Source of the DNA: Campylobacterales bacterium
Lineage (GTDB): Bacteria; Campylobacterota; Campylobacteria; Campylobacterales; QNZT01
DNA: 39,740 nucleotides
Direction of reading: 5' to 3'
NCBI GenBank assembly: GCA_027084135.1
Contig: JALWLO010000096.1
Span: 1 to 39,740, forward strand
A model generated the notes under the pieces. The model was not told where the DNA came from. It ran no database searches and saw nothing but the letters and a program-made list of their open reading frames with translations. Shown here one piece after another: positions 18,258 through 25,114 of the stretch. Both the position numbers and the translations under genes were made by a program. The first letter of the stretch is position 1, and each line of letters opens with the position of its first letter.

Positions 18258-19634
18258 ATGAAAAATTACAGAATTTCAACAGCTTTGGCAGTTACTTTGG
18301 CTGTTGGTACGACAAGTCTAACAGCTGGTGAGGCAGTGGAAGGCATTTTGCCAAATGCTCAACCTGGTGAGTGTTATGCAAAAGTGATAATTCCCGCAAA
18401 ATTTGAAACTACGACAGAGAAAGTTTTAGTCAAAGAGGCAAGCGAGAGACTTGAAATCATACCTGCAAAATATGGTACTGATACTCAAAAAGTTCTTGTA
18501 AAAGAGGCTTCTACTAGACTAACGGTTATCCCTGCTACTTACAAAACTGTAAGCGAGAAAGTTCAAGTTAGAGATGAAGAGGTTAAGTGGTTAACAAGCC
18601 TCAAAGGCAACATACCTGTATCACCTGAAATCCTTGCAGCTGCAAAAACAGGTGGCGCTGATATAGACGGTATGGCTCCTGGTACTTGTTATAGAGAGTA
18701 CTTTACTCCTGCAAAGTATAAAACTGAGCCACAAACTTATGTTTCAAAAGAGGCGAGTGAGAGATTAGAAGTTGTTCCTGCAAAATATGAGTGGGCGGAA
18801 GAGAAGATCCTTGTAAAAGAGGCAAGTCAGAGAATCGTCAAAGTTCCAGCTACTTACAAAACGGTAACTGAAAAAATCTTGGTTGAGCCTGAAAAAACAA
18901 TTTGGAAAAAGTCTCAGTGTAACGGAAGCGGAGATTGTGGTGTTATGTGTCTTGTAACAATCCCTGCAAAATATAGAACTGTTACAAAAAGAGTTGTGGA
19001 TAAACCGGCTACAACGAAAGTGATAGATATCCCTGCGGTTTATAAAACGATAAAAGTGAGAAAACTTGTTGCTCCAGCAACTGTAAAAAGAATCCCTGTT
19101 CCAGAGCAAACTTCAACTTATACAATTACTACAAAAGTGAGCGATCCTACATTTAGATGGATCAAAGTCGGAGATACTCCGGTAGGTAAATATACCGGTC
19201 ATCAAGTGTGTAAAGTTGTTGTTCCTGCACAATTTAGAACAATCACTAAGCAAGTTGTTGATAAACCGGCTTCAGTCAAAGAGATTGAAATACCTGCAGT
19301 TTACAAAAATGTGACTATCACAAAACTTGTTAAACCTGCAGAGGTTAAGAGGGTACCGATTCCTGAGCAATACTCTACAATCACTAAGAGACAAATGGTA
19401 TCTCCAAGCAAAGTTGTTTGGAAGAGAGTTGTATGTCACTCTAGCTTAGGAAGCTCAACTATTACAAAAGTTCAAAGAGCGCTAAAAGATGCCGGATACT
19501 ACCACGGACCTATCGATGGAATCTTTGGAACTTTAACAAAACAAGCACTAAAAGCTTATGAGAAAGATAAAGGTCTTGCCATCGGTACTGAATTGACTCA
19601 TGAGGTATTAAAATCTCTAGGTGTTGCTTATTAG
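18258..19634 (+). CDS. Secreted protein of four repeat modules plus peptidoglycan-binding domain
   Basis: 458 residues. Signal peptide to about SLTA (residue 23). Four modules of 75-90 residues follow. Each opens at or near a Cys (GECYAKVIIPAKF, GTCYREYFTPAKY, CLVTIPAKY, CKVVVPAQF), holds units of about 20-25 residues of the form (I/V)PAxYxTxxxKxLVxxAxxxR, and closes at a Trp (VKWL, IWKK, FRWI, VVWKR). The last about 60 residues are a PG_binding_1 domain (ITKVQRALKDAGYYHGPIDGIFGTLTKQALKAY). It stands alone with a strong promoter and its own terminator, so it is probably abundant. Similar repeat-plus-PG_binding_1 proteins occur in other proteobacteria without known function; a cell-wall-attached structural role is likely. 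Confidence 0.75.
   Translation: MKNYRISTALAVTLAVGTTSLTAGEAVEGILPNAQPGECYAKVIIPAKFETTTEKVLVKEASERLEIIPAKYGTDTQKVLVKEASTRLTVIPATYKTVSEKVQVRDEEVKWLTSLKGNIPVSPEILAAAKTGGADIDGMAPGTCYREYFTPAKYKTEPQTYVSKEASERLEVVPAKYEWAEEKILVKEASQRIVKVPATYKTVTEKILVEPEKTIWKKSQCNGSGDCGVMCLVTIPAKYRTVTKRVVDKPATTKVIDIPAVYKTIKVRKLVAPATVKRIPVPEQTSTYTITTKVSDPTFRWIKVGDTPVGKYTGHQVCKVVVPAQFRTITKQVVDKPASVKEIEIPAVYKNVTITKLVKPAEVKRVPIPEQYSTITKRQMVSPSKVVWKRVVCHSSLGSSTITKVQRALKDAGYYHGPIDGIFGTLTKQALKAYEKDKGLAIGTELTHEVLKSLGVAY
18375..19440 (+). repeat. Protein-level internal repeats (four Cys-to-Trp modules)
   Basis: Units with the pattern PAxYxTxxxKxLVKEAxxR recur through the region. The first two modules share KVLVKEAS-ERL wording and the last two share VVDKPA ... 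IPAVYK ... LVxPAxVKRxPxPEQ wording. This looks like an ancient duplication of a two-module block after an earlier one. Confidence 0.75.
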
Positions 19635-19650
19635 AGAGTTTACCGCTCCC

Positions 19651-19690
19651 TAGCATAGTTGCAGATGCAACTATGCTATCTCTTTTTGAT
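19651..19690 (+). terminator. Rho-independent terminator after the repeat-module gene
   Basis: A perfect stem with 13-base arms (TAGCATAGTTGCA, 19651-19663, paired with 19666-19678) has a 2-base apparent loop and is followed by TCTCTTTTT. It begins 17 bases after the stop at 19634. The stem overlaps the stop codon of the convergent response-regulator gene. No T-run lies on the other side, so it acts in the plus direction. Confidence 0.8.
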
Positions 19691-20075
19691 ATAATACTCT
19701 GTATATACTTTTTAAGAGCTCTTCCAAGTCTACGGGTTTTGTCAAAAAGAGATCGATATCCAATCTCTTCACTTTTTCCAAATACTCAAACTCCTTGTAC
19801 GCCGATATGACGATACACTTTTGGGTAGGATTTAGCTTTTTTATCTTCTCCACCATCTTTATCCCATCCATGATAGGCATATTGATATCAGTAATCACTA
19901 AATCAAAAGTTCCATTTTTATAACACTTTAAACCATCAAGTCCGTTTGAAGCACTCTCCACCTGACTAAATATATCTTTGAGTAGTTCTGTTTGAGCTTC
20001 TCTAAGCTCTAAATTATCTTCAACATATAAAACTCTAAAATGGTGTATGCTATTTTTTATCTTTTTTAAATCCAT
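19671..20075 (-). CDS. Single-domain (CheY-like) response regulator
   Basis: 134 residues containing only a receiver domain. The acidic pair is E19/D20 (VLYVEDN), the phospho-acceptor D63 (ITDINMP), the signalling Ser S91 (VISAYKE) and the conserved K113 (LTKPV). All key residues are present, so it should be phosphorylated. There is no output domain and no kinase next to it; it may act by protein contact like CheY. A dyad ACCCAAAATTTGGGT lies 31 bases upstream of its start (20106-20120). Confidence 0.88.
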   Translation of the reverse strand: MDLKKIKNSIHHFRVLYVEDNLELREAQTELLKDIFSQVESASNGLDGLKCYKNGTFDLVITDINMPIMDGIKMVEKIKKLNPTQKCIVISAYKEFEYLEKVKRLDIDLFLTKPVDLEELLKSIYRVLYQKEIA

Positions 20076-20307
20076 TTTTATTCCCTCATCCTTGAGTTAT
20101 CATAGACCCAAAATTTGGGTTAAAATTTCTAAAAGTAGTATCGACAATTTTTCAAAAAGTAAAGTAGCAAATCTCACTACTGATTTTATGTTGAATGTTA
20201 GTAGCTTGTATTAAAAGTGCCATAAATGAAATAATATTTTCAAAAAGGTTTTTTTCTCTGTTAGTACTAAGTGTATAAATTTTTTATCTATCTTACAAAA
20301 AGTAGCA
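20076..20307. other. Intergenic region between the response regulator and the PyrC-like gene
   Basis: 232 bases, A+T-rich, no ORF with a ribosome-binding site. It holds the dyad at 20106-20120, a weak minus-strand -10 (TATGAT, 20099-20104), and the only clearly intergenic copy of the full decamer TTAGTACTAA (20261-20270). Confidence 0.55.
20106..20120. promoter_or_regulatory. Dyad ACCCAAAATTTGGGT upstream of the response regulator
   Basis: Perfect 7-base arms around one central A. It lies just upstream of a minus-strand -10-like TATGAT (20099-20104), a position where a repressor or activator could act. A close relative, GTCCAAAATTTGGAC, occurs at 22098-22112. Confidence 0.35.
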
Positions 20308-21522
20308 CTATTTGACTAATCTCCCCTCTTTTATCACCCCTTTTATTTGACCATTTAACTCTAAACCGGCTAAAATGGATTTGTGTTGAACCTTTACATG
20401 AGGGTTTGGATCAAATATCAGCATATCTGCGATATACCCCTCTTTGATCTCACCACGCTTTGGAAGATTGAGAATTTTTGCAGGATTTTTCGAAAGAAGC
20501 TTTGTCAATTCATAAAGCGTGATCTCTCCACTCTTTACCAGATAGGTATAGCAGAGGGAGAGATGATGCTCTAAAATATTGACACCGTCAAGCGCATCGT
20601 TGAACGCAACATCTTTTTTACTGTAACTTACCGCACTCTGCATAGAGGTAATCGTATCTATGAGCCCCTCTTTTAGGGCTAGTACTAACGCTTTTCTCTC
20701 TTTTTTATCTCTCAGTGGAGGTAAAACTTTTGCAAGTGTATTGTAATCTTGACACTTTTCATCACTAAATATAAGGTGTGAGATGGAGACCTCACTATAG
20801 GCTTTATAGCCACTATCTTGATACGCTTTTACCTTTTCTAGAGCACTCTGAGTTGTTAGCGAGTGAAAGAGTAGAGTCGTGTCGTAAAACTCTAAAAAGG
20901 GGAGTATCTTTGAGACTTCAACGACCTCAGAAAGTTTAGATATCCCAGCTAAACCGAGAGCAAAGGAGATTTCCCCCTCATTCATTACTCCACTAGCATC
21001 CATACTCCTGTTTTTCGCTTTGATAAAGATGGGCATATTTAACATGATCGAATACTCAAAGATTCGTTTCAATGCGTTGCCGTCGATATCGCTATCGGTT
21101 TCGATCACTTTTACACCGTCGCTAAACCTTTTTGCTATCTCCTCTAATTTTCCACTCTCTTTATCTACCCCATCTATTGCCAAGATGATCTCATCTTCAT
21201 CAATCTTAGTACTAAGCAACTCTACGAGACCGTCAGAAGAGAGTTTCGGCTTGAAGTTAGGCATCAGAACAAATGTTGTCACTCCGGCATGCAAGGCTTT
21301 TCTTTTCAATCTATTAAGATACTCCAGCTTAAAGACCCTATCTTTGAGTGAAATATTGAGATCGATGATGGATGGTAAAAGATATGCCCCATCTATATCG
21401 ATCATATCCGCTTCATCAGCCTCTATAGCCGGAGCAATCCTCTCTATCTTATCACCGCTAATGAGTAGATCTACAACCTCTTCGCCATCTTCTTTAACAA
21501 TCTTGGCATTTTTTATCAGCAT
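20308..21522 (-). CDS. Dihydroorotase-like protein (PyrC paralogue), probably non-catalytic
   Basis: 404 residues with the full amidohydrolase TIM-barrel layout of class I dihydroorotase: LLPSIIDLNISLKD, HAGVTTFVLMPNFKP, ALGLAGISKLSEVVEVSKIL, KVLPPLRDKKERKALVLALKEGLID, and NPAKILNLPKRGEIKEGYIADMLIFDP. The metal ligands are lost: the HxH after the first Asp is N56-I-S58, and the usual TDHAPH is TSMQSA. Pseudo-dihydroorotases of this type (PyrC' in Pseudomonas) are needed to assemble aspartate transcarbamoylase, which may be its role here. The first codon at 21522 lies 83 bases from the divergent cyclophilin gene. Carries TAGTACTA at 20680-20687 and 21207-21214. Confidence 0.85.
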   Translation of the reverse strand: MLIKNAKIVKEDGEEVVDLLISGDKIERIAPAIEADEADMIDIDGAYLLPSIIDLNISLKDRVFKLEYLNRLKRKALHAGVTTFVLMPNFKPKLSSDGLVELLSTKIDEDEIILAIDGVDKESGKLEEIAKRFSDGVKVIETDSDIDGNALKRIFEYSIMLNMPIFIKAKNRSMDASGVMNEGEISFALGLAGISKLSEVVEVSKILPFLEFYDTTLLFHSLTTQSALEKVKAYQDSGYKAYSEVSISHLIFSDEKCQDYNTLAKVLPPLRDKKERKALVLALKEGLIDTITSMQSAVSYSKKDVAFNDALDGVNILEHHLSLCYTYLVKSGEITLYELTKLLSKNPAKILNLPKRGEIKEGYIADMLIFDPNPHVKVQHKSILAGLELNGQIKGVIKEGRLVK

Positions 21523-21571
21523 CTAACTATCTCCCTCTAGATAAACAGCATATATTTTACTAAAACTTTAC

Positions 21572-21599
21572 TATAATTACTTCCAAATCGAAATAGGAG
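21572..21599 (+). promoter_or_regulatory. Promoter -10 and ribosome-binding site of the cyclophilin gene
   Basis: TATAAT at 21572-21577 lies in the 83-base divergent gap, preceded by T/A-rich DNA without a good -35. AGGAG at 21595-21599 is 6 bases before the ATG at 21606. Confidence 0.5.
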
Positions 21600-21605
21600 A
21601 AGATT

Positions 21606-22097
21606 ATGAGAGAATTAAAAAAGTATGACTTAAGTCCCGAGGAACTAGAGAAGCTAAAATATGCCTATATCACTACAAATAAGGGAACAATGAAGATAAA
21701 ACTCTACCCTGAAGAGGCACCAAATAGTGTGGCAAATTTTGCCCACTTGGCAAATAGCGGTTTTTATAACGGATTGAAATTTCACAGAGTGATCCCCGGC
21801 TTTATGGCTCAAGGCGGATGTCCACACGGTACGGGAACAGGCGGTCCGGGATGGGCGATACCTTGCGAATGTGATAAAAATGTACATAAACATCTAAAAG
21901 GAACCCTCTCGATGGCTCACGCCGGAAGAGATACCGGAGGAAGTCAGTTTTTTATCTGTTTCGCACCTTGTCCACATCTAGACGGCGTTCACACCGTTTT
22001 TGGCGGTATAGAGGAGGGTGACGAGGAGAGCTTTAGGGTACTAGACTCTATAGTCCAAAACGATACGATCGAAAAGATAGAAGTTAAAGAGAGTTAA
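21606..22097 (+). CDS. Cyclophilin-type peptidyl-prolyl cis-trans isomerase
   Basis: 163 residues. Catalyses proline cis-trans isomerisation. Core motifs: [13 protein letters not shown] with the catalytic Arg, [21 protein letters not shown], and [12 protein letters not shown]. There is no signal peptide, so it acts in the cytoplasm. The first 17 residues form a charged N-terminal extension before the usual beta strand. It converges on the S24 repressor gene, with a hairpin between the two stops. Confidence 0.93.
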   Translation: MRELKKYDLSPEELEKLKYAYITTNKGTMKIKLYPEEAPNSVANFAHLANSGFYNGLKFHRVIPGFMAQGGCPHGTGTGGPGWAIPCECDKNVHKHLKGTLSMAHAGRDTGGSQFFICFAPCPHLDGVHTVFGGIEEGDEESFRVLDSIVQNDTIEKIEVKES

Positions 22098-22113
22098 GTC
22101 CAAAATTTGGACT
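22097..22113. terminator. Small hairpin between convergent cyclophilin and repressor genes
   Basis: Perfect 8-base arms (AGTCCAAA and TTTGGACT) around one central A, overlapping the stop codon of the minus-strand gene. There is no T-run after it in either direction, so termination is uncertain. The core CCAAAATTTGG is shared with the dyad at 20106-20120. Confidence 0.35.
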
Positions 22114-22765
22114 AAAAACTCCTCATACTTCCTACAACTCTACCTATGATCTCGACACTATTTGCATCGACACTCTCTACACTATAGAGTGGGTTATCGG
22201 ATATAAGATCGAGTTCACCGTTGCTCTTTAGATTTACCCTTTTGACAAATAGACCGATCGGGGTTGACACCACAAACACACCGCCCTTTTTGATATCTTT
22301 TTGATTTTTATTGATAAAGATGATATCTCCCTCATAAAAGGTAGGTTCCATAGAGTCTCCCAGTACATTGATAGAGTCTATATTTTTCACCTCTCTCGCT
22401 CCCCCCAGCATATCAACCATATGGGGGTCTAGTACTAATGTCTCACCCTCCTCCTCTTCATTAAACGCTCCGCCTCCGGCACTTGCATAGATATCTCTAA
22501 AGTATCTGATATTGGCATACTTGCCGGTCTCCTCTTCCAGAGATTTAGTCGCTTGATCATAAAAGAGCCAATTGATCGATATCTTTCTCTTTGCACAAAA
22601 CTCTATGATCTCTTCATAGGGGAGTTTGCCTCTCTTTTTCATCGTTGCAAATGTAAGCTGGTTGATCCCCAGCGCCTCCGCCACATCTTTGTCAAAAACC
22701 CTCTCTCTATTTTGCTCCTGAGAGATGATCTCCTTGATCTTTGTGAGCACAGAACTAAAGTCCAT
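22112..22765 (-). CDS. LexA/CI-like S24-family transcriptional repressor
   Basis: 217 residues. N-terminal helix-turn-helix (about 22-66: VFDKDVAEALGINQLTFATMKKRGKLPYEEIIEFC) of the type found in phage CI-like repressors. The C-terminal S24 peptidase-like domain has catalytic S138 (VLGDSMEPT) and K175 (FVKRV). The likely self-cleavage site is around A96-G97 (YASAGGGAF). Intact catalytic residues suggest RecA-stimulated or stress-triggered self-cleavage. Campylobacterota generally lack classical LexA, so this could serve a similar role. A perfect dyad at 22782-22802, 17 bases before its start, is a candidate auto-operator shared with the divergent 31-residue ORF. One TAGTACTA lies at 22430-22437. 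Confidence 0.85.
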   Translation of the reverse strand: MDFSSVLTKIKEIISQEQNRERVFDKDVAEALGINQLTFATMKKRGKLPYEEIIEFCAKRKISINWLFYDQATKSLEEETGKYANIRYFRDIYASAGGGAFNEEEEGETLVLDPHMVDMLGGAREVKNIDSINVLGDSMEPTFYEGDIIFINKNQKDIKKGGVFVVSTPIGLFVKRVNLKSNGELDLISDNPLYSVESVDANSVEIIGRVVGSMRSF

Positions 22766-22781
22766 TCAAAACCACCAAAAA

Positions 22782-22802
22782 AATATTTCATATTGAAATA
22801 TT
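22782..22802. promoter_or_regulatory. Candidate operator of the S24 repressor
   Basis: Perfect inverted repeat with 9-base arms, AATATTTCA (22782-22790) and TGAAATATT (22794-22802), separated by TAT. It lies in the 98-base divergent region between the repressor start (22765) and the small ORF (22864), the expected place for an auto-regulatory site of a dimeric CI/LexA-like protein. Confidence 0.5.
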
Positions 22803-22827
22803 ACTAGGATTTTTCTTACAATTTTAT

Positions 22828-22858
22828 TACAATAGAACCAAATAAACTCAAAAGGAGT
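22828..22858 (+). promoter_or_regulatory. Promoter -10 and ribosome-binding site of the 31-residue ORF
   Basis: TACAAT at 22828-22833 and the strong Shine-Dalgarno AAAAGGAG at about 22850-22857 precede the ATG at 22864. The operator-like dyad ends 26 bases upstream of the -10. Confidence 0.5.
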
Positions 22859-22863
22859 AAAAA

Positions 22864-22959
22864 ATGAAATGGTTTATCGTAGAGACAATCGAGTTGATAG
22901 ATAGATTTTTAACAGAGCTTGAAAAGAGCGTTTTGAAGATCAATCGTTTAGTACTCTAG
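22864..22959 (+). CDS. Small ORF of 31 residues divergent from the S24 repressor
   Basis: The ORF starts ATG at 22864 and ends TAG at 22957-22959. Its peptide begins MKWFIVETIELIDRFL, continues with a charged, leucine-rich helix and ends NRLVL. The whole chain can form one amphipathic helix. The ribosome-binding site is better than that of most genes here, and a promoter-like -10 lies upstream. The stop codon overlaps TAGTACTC and is followed at once by a GC-rich hairpin. I do not recognise the peptide. It could be a small repressor-controlled effector or membrane-active peptide, or the leader of a small RNA. Confidence 0.5.
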   Translation: MKWFIVETIELIDRFLTELEKSVLKINRLVL

Positions 22960-22979
22960 GAGAGGGATACCCCTCTCCT
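22958..22979 (+). terminator. GC-rich hairpin after the small ORF
   Basis: Perfect 9-base arms AGGAGAGGG and CCCTCTCCT with the 4-base loop ATAC, starting inside the stop codon. No T-run follows (CACTCATG), so it is either a factor-assisted terminator or a stability element. Confidence 0.5.
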
Positions 22980-22997
22980 CACTCATGCGCAGCTCTA

Positions 22998-23543
22998 CTA
23001 GTAGAGTCCATATTTGTTATCTTTTCTTTTATAAAGAACTCTTAATTTCCCATCCATATCGTTGAAGATAAAGAACTGTTTATTGGAAGATTTTAGCATC
23101 TCAAGTGCCTCTTCTATCGTTAAAGGTTTATAGATATCAAGCTCCATAGGGACAATCTCATCAAAATCCTCTTCCAAACTCTCATCTATATCTTCAGGCT
23201 CTAATAAATTGAGATTTTCAACATCGGTCAACTTCGTCACTCTATGTGTAACCTCTTTATCGTGATGTCTTCTGAGTACCTTTTGTGCTCTATCTGTTGC
23301 CATATCGATAGCGGCATAGAGATCTTTATCTACCTGCTTGATCACGATGGTCTTTTTTTGTGGAAGATTGATAGTAAACTCTACACTAAAGCCTTTTTTA
23401 CCTTTTTTTTCATCCGCACTTACAACCGCTCTAACCGATATGATATCTAGATGATACTTTTTTAGTGATTCGATGGATCTTTCTAAATGCTCTTTGATGC
23501 TATCAGTCATATCCATTGCTCTTGCTACTACACTTACATTCAT
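22998..23543 (-). CDS. hpf: Ribosome hibernation promoting factor, long form
   Basis: 181 residues. The N-terminal domain (1-100: MNVSVVARAMDMTDSIKEHLERSIESLKKY, then AAIDMATDRAQKVLRRH) is the S30AE/YfiA fold that binds the 30S decoding region. An acidic linker (about 110-135) joins it to the C-terminal dimerisation domain (IYKPLTIEEALEMLKSSNKQFFIFNDMDGKLRVLYKRKDNKYGLY), which pairs ribosomes as 100S dimers. Start: AGGAG lies 6 bases before the ATG. It stands alone, convergent with the small ORF, and was presumably expressed in stationary phase. Confidence 0.95.
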   Translation of the reverse strand: MNVSVVARAMDMTDSIKEHLERSIESLKKYHLDIISVRAVVSADEKKGKKGFSVEFTINLPQKKTIVIKQVDKDLYAAIDMATDRAQKVLRRHHDKEVTHRVTKLTDVENLNLLEPEDIDESLEEDFDEIVPMELDIYKPLTIEEALEMLKSSNKQFFIFNDMDGKLRVLYKRKDNKYGLY

Positions 23544-23649
23544 GATTGTCTCCTTAGAAAGATTTAGGATAAATCCTACAAGATAATTATATCAAAAAGT
23601 AAAAAATATAGAGTTAACTTCATAGGATAAAAAAATATGCAAGAAAAGT

Positions 23650-24096
23650 TTATGGTTTTTGGATCGTTCTTCTTGTGAGGACTATATCCTCTGTTGCACC
23701 GGTATTATTTTTATCCACTGAGACTACCGTATCTATGATAACAGTTAAATTTGACTCCCTCGTAGAGATATTATCCTCCAATACACTATTACAGTTATTG
23801 GGTGCCACTCCGGCATAGATATAGTATATGGTAAGATTCATCTCGTGCGTTGGTTTATCTTGATTTGGATAGGTGATATTGATATGCTCTACACAACTTT
23901 GACTATTATCATGTCCCGATATCGCCAGCATTGCATACTCTGTTGCACTCTTGAGCAAGAGTTCCGCTTGCGCCTTGAGATAGATATCACTTGTTGTTTT
24001 AACCGATGAAGTCGTGAGCTTCGTCATGGCTAGCATCAAAAATGAGACTGTCACAACGATAATAATAGCCGTTAATAATCCAAATCCTCTTCTCAT
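23650..24096 (-). CDS. Minor pseudopilin lacking Glu5 (GspK/PilX-like)
   Basis: 148 residues. A short leader MRRG precedes a hydrophobic helix starting F-G-L-L-T, so the usual Glu at mature position 5 is Thr. GspK- and PilX-type minor pilins that sit at the filament tip characteristically lack Glu5. A periplasmic beta-rich part with two cysteines (SQSC, NNC) follows. It is the last of three consecutive pseudopilin genes and starts one base from the previous stop. It is much shorter than true GspK, so the exact class is unsure. Confidence 0.7.
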   Translation of the reverse strand: MRRGFGLLTAIIIVVTVSFLMLAMTKLTTSSVKTTSDIYLKAQAELLLKSATEYAMLAISGHDNSQSCVEHINITYPNQDKPTHEMNLTIYYIYAGVAPNNCNSVLEDNISTRESNLTVIIDTVVSVDKNNTGATEDIVLTRRTIQKP

Positions 24097-25100
24097 TAGT
24101 ATAACACCTTCTCTTTACAAAATCCTAGTTTAGTACCGGTTATATTTCCATCATTGAGACAAAGTTTTATCCTGATATTATCTAGAAATGCCCTCACCCT
24201 AAAAGAGCTCACATGCTCAGCTAAGACAACTTTTTGTGCATCTCTAAATGTGTCGCCATACCAAGGTTGATAGTTGTAGTATAGTACTAACTTAAAGTCG
24301 TGATCATTCCCTCCTGTTCTATCCGGAGCGATAGCATAGGCACTCCAAGTCAAATAGTACTGTTCACACACATCTTTTGGGGTGTTACTCTGATCTAAGA
24401 GTTGATTTCCGACACTTGCTATACCATTTATAGAAACAATATCCAATATATCTTCACTCCCCGCTCTCTTTTCGACAACGAGTGTATTATCGGTATCATT
24501 TGGGTAAGCCGTTCTATTGATATCCCAACCCCATTTTGATCTATTAGCATCTAACAAAGTGGCACCGCATTTAAAGACAAGTGCGGGTCTTCTCAAATTT
24601 GGATCATCTAAACTGACCGTACCGTCCGATAGCGCCTCCATCACGGAAGAGGCGTAACTTAGTTTAGATCCCGGTGTCTTAAATGAACTTCTTGTTGTAT
24701 CAGGAGAGTCAACATCTATCAGTCCACTCCATCCGGGTTTGTTGATGATATCATTGTCACTCGGATCACCCATAAAACTCTCATAGTCTCTACCAAGCCA
24801 CTCTATCATATCGGGATCTATACTTGAGAGGTTTTCATCGATTAAAAATTTATATTTAAAGGCATTTGGTCCTAGACTATGCACATTTCTCGCTATCATG
24901 CTTTTAGGTATTGCGTTTCTCAACCGTTTGACTATCTGATCTAGTACGATATCACTCTCTTTCTCAAGATCATTGGTGATTTTTGCATGAATATTTCCCT
25001 TAAATACCTGTGAGATCACATCACTTCCTATCATCGATACGATACCGAGTATCACGATTACCATCACCATCTCAACAAGTGTAAATGCTACTCTTCTCAT
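24096..25100 (-). CDS. Prepilin-type protein (minor pseudopilin, GspJ/PilW-like)
   Basis: 334 residues from the preferred start. The frame is open to 25127, but starting at the ATG at 25100 (GGAG 4 bases upstream) gives the normal short leader MRRVA before FTLVEMVMVIVILGI. Here the residue before the cleavage point is Ala instead of Gly, which prepilin peptidases tolerate. A large beta-rich periplasmic domain with cysteines follows. Middle gene of the pseudopilin cluster. Carries TAGTACTA at 24282-24289. Confidence 0.75.
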   Translation of the reverse strand: MRRVAFTLVEMVMVIVILGIVSMIGSDVISQVFKGNIHAKITNDLEKESDIVLDQIVKRLRNAIPKSMIARNVHSLGPNAFKYKFLIDENLSSIDPDMIEWLGRDYESFMGDPSDNDIINKPGWSGLIDVDSPDTTRSSFKTPGSKLSYASSVMEALSDGTVSLDDPNLRRPALVFKCGATLLDANRSKWGWDINRTAYPNDTDNTLVVEKRAGSEDILDIVSINGIASVGNQLLDQSNTPKDVCEQYYLTWSAYAIAPDRTGGNDHDFKLVLYYNYQPWYGDTFRDAQKVVLAEHVSSFRVRAFLDNIRIKLCLNDGNITGTKLGFCKEKVLY

Positions 25101-25114
25101 CTCTCTCCTCTTTT

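Noticed and set aside
21020-21526. Plus-strand ORF of 168 codons opposite the PyrC-like gene
   Set aside because: Antisense shadow rich in Ser and Ile from reverse reading; no ribosome-binding site.
22112-23000. Prophage remnant around the S24 repressor
   Set aside because: Flanking genes are cyclophilin and hpf; no integrase, structural or replication genes and no attachment repeats.
22993-23006. Palindrome CTCTACTAGTAGAG at the hpf stop as an operator
   Set aside because: It includes the last codons and stop of hpf and has no promoter nearby; likely chance.
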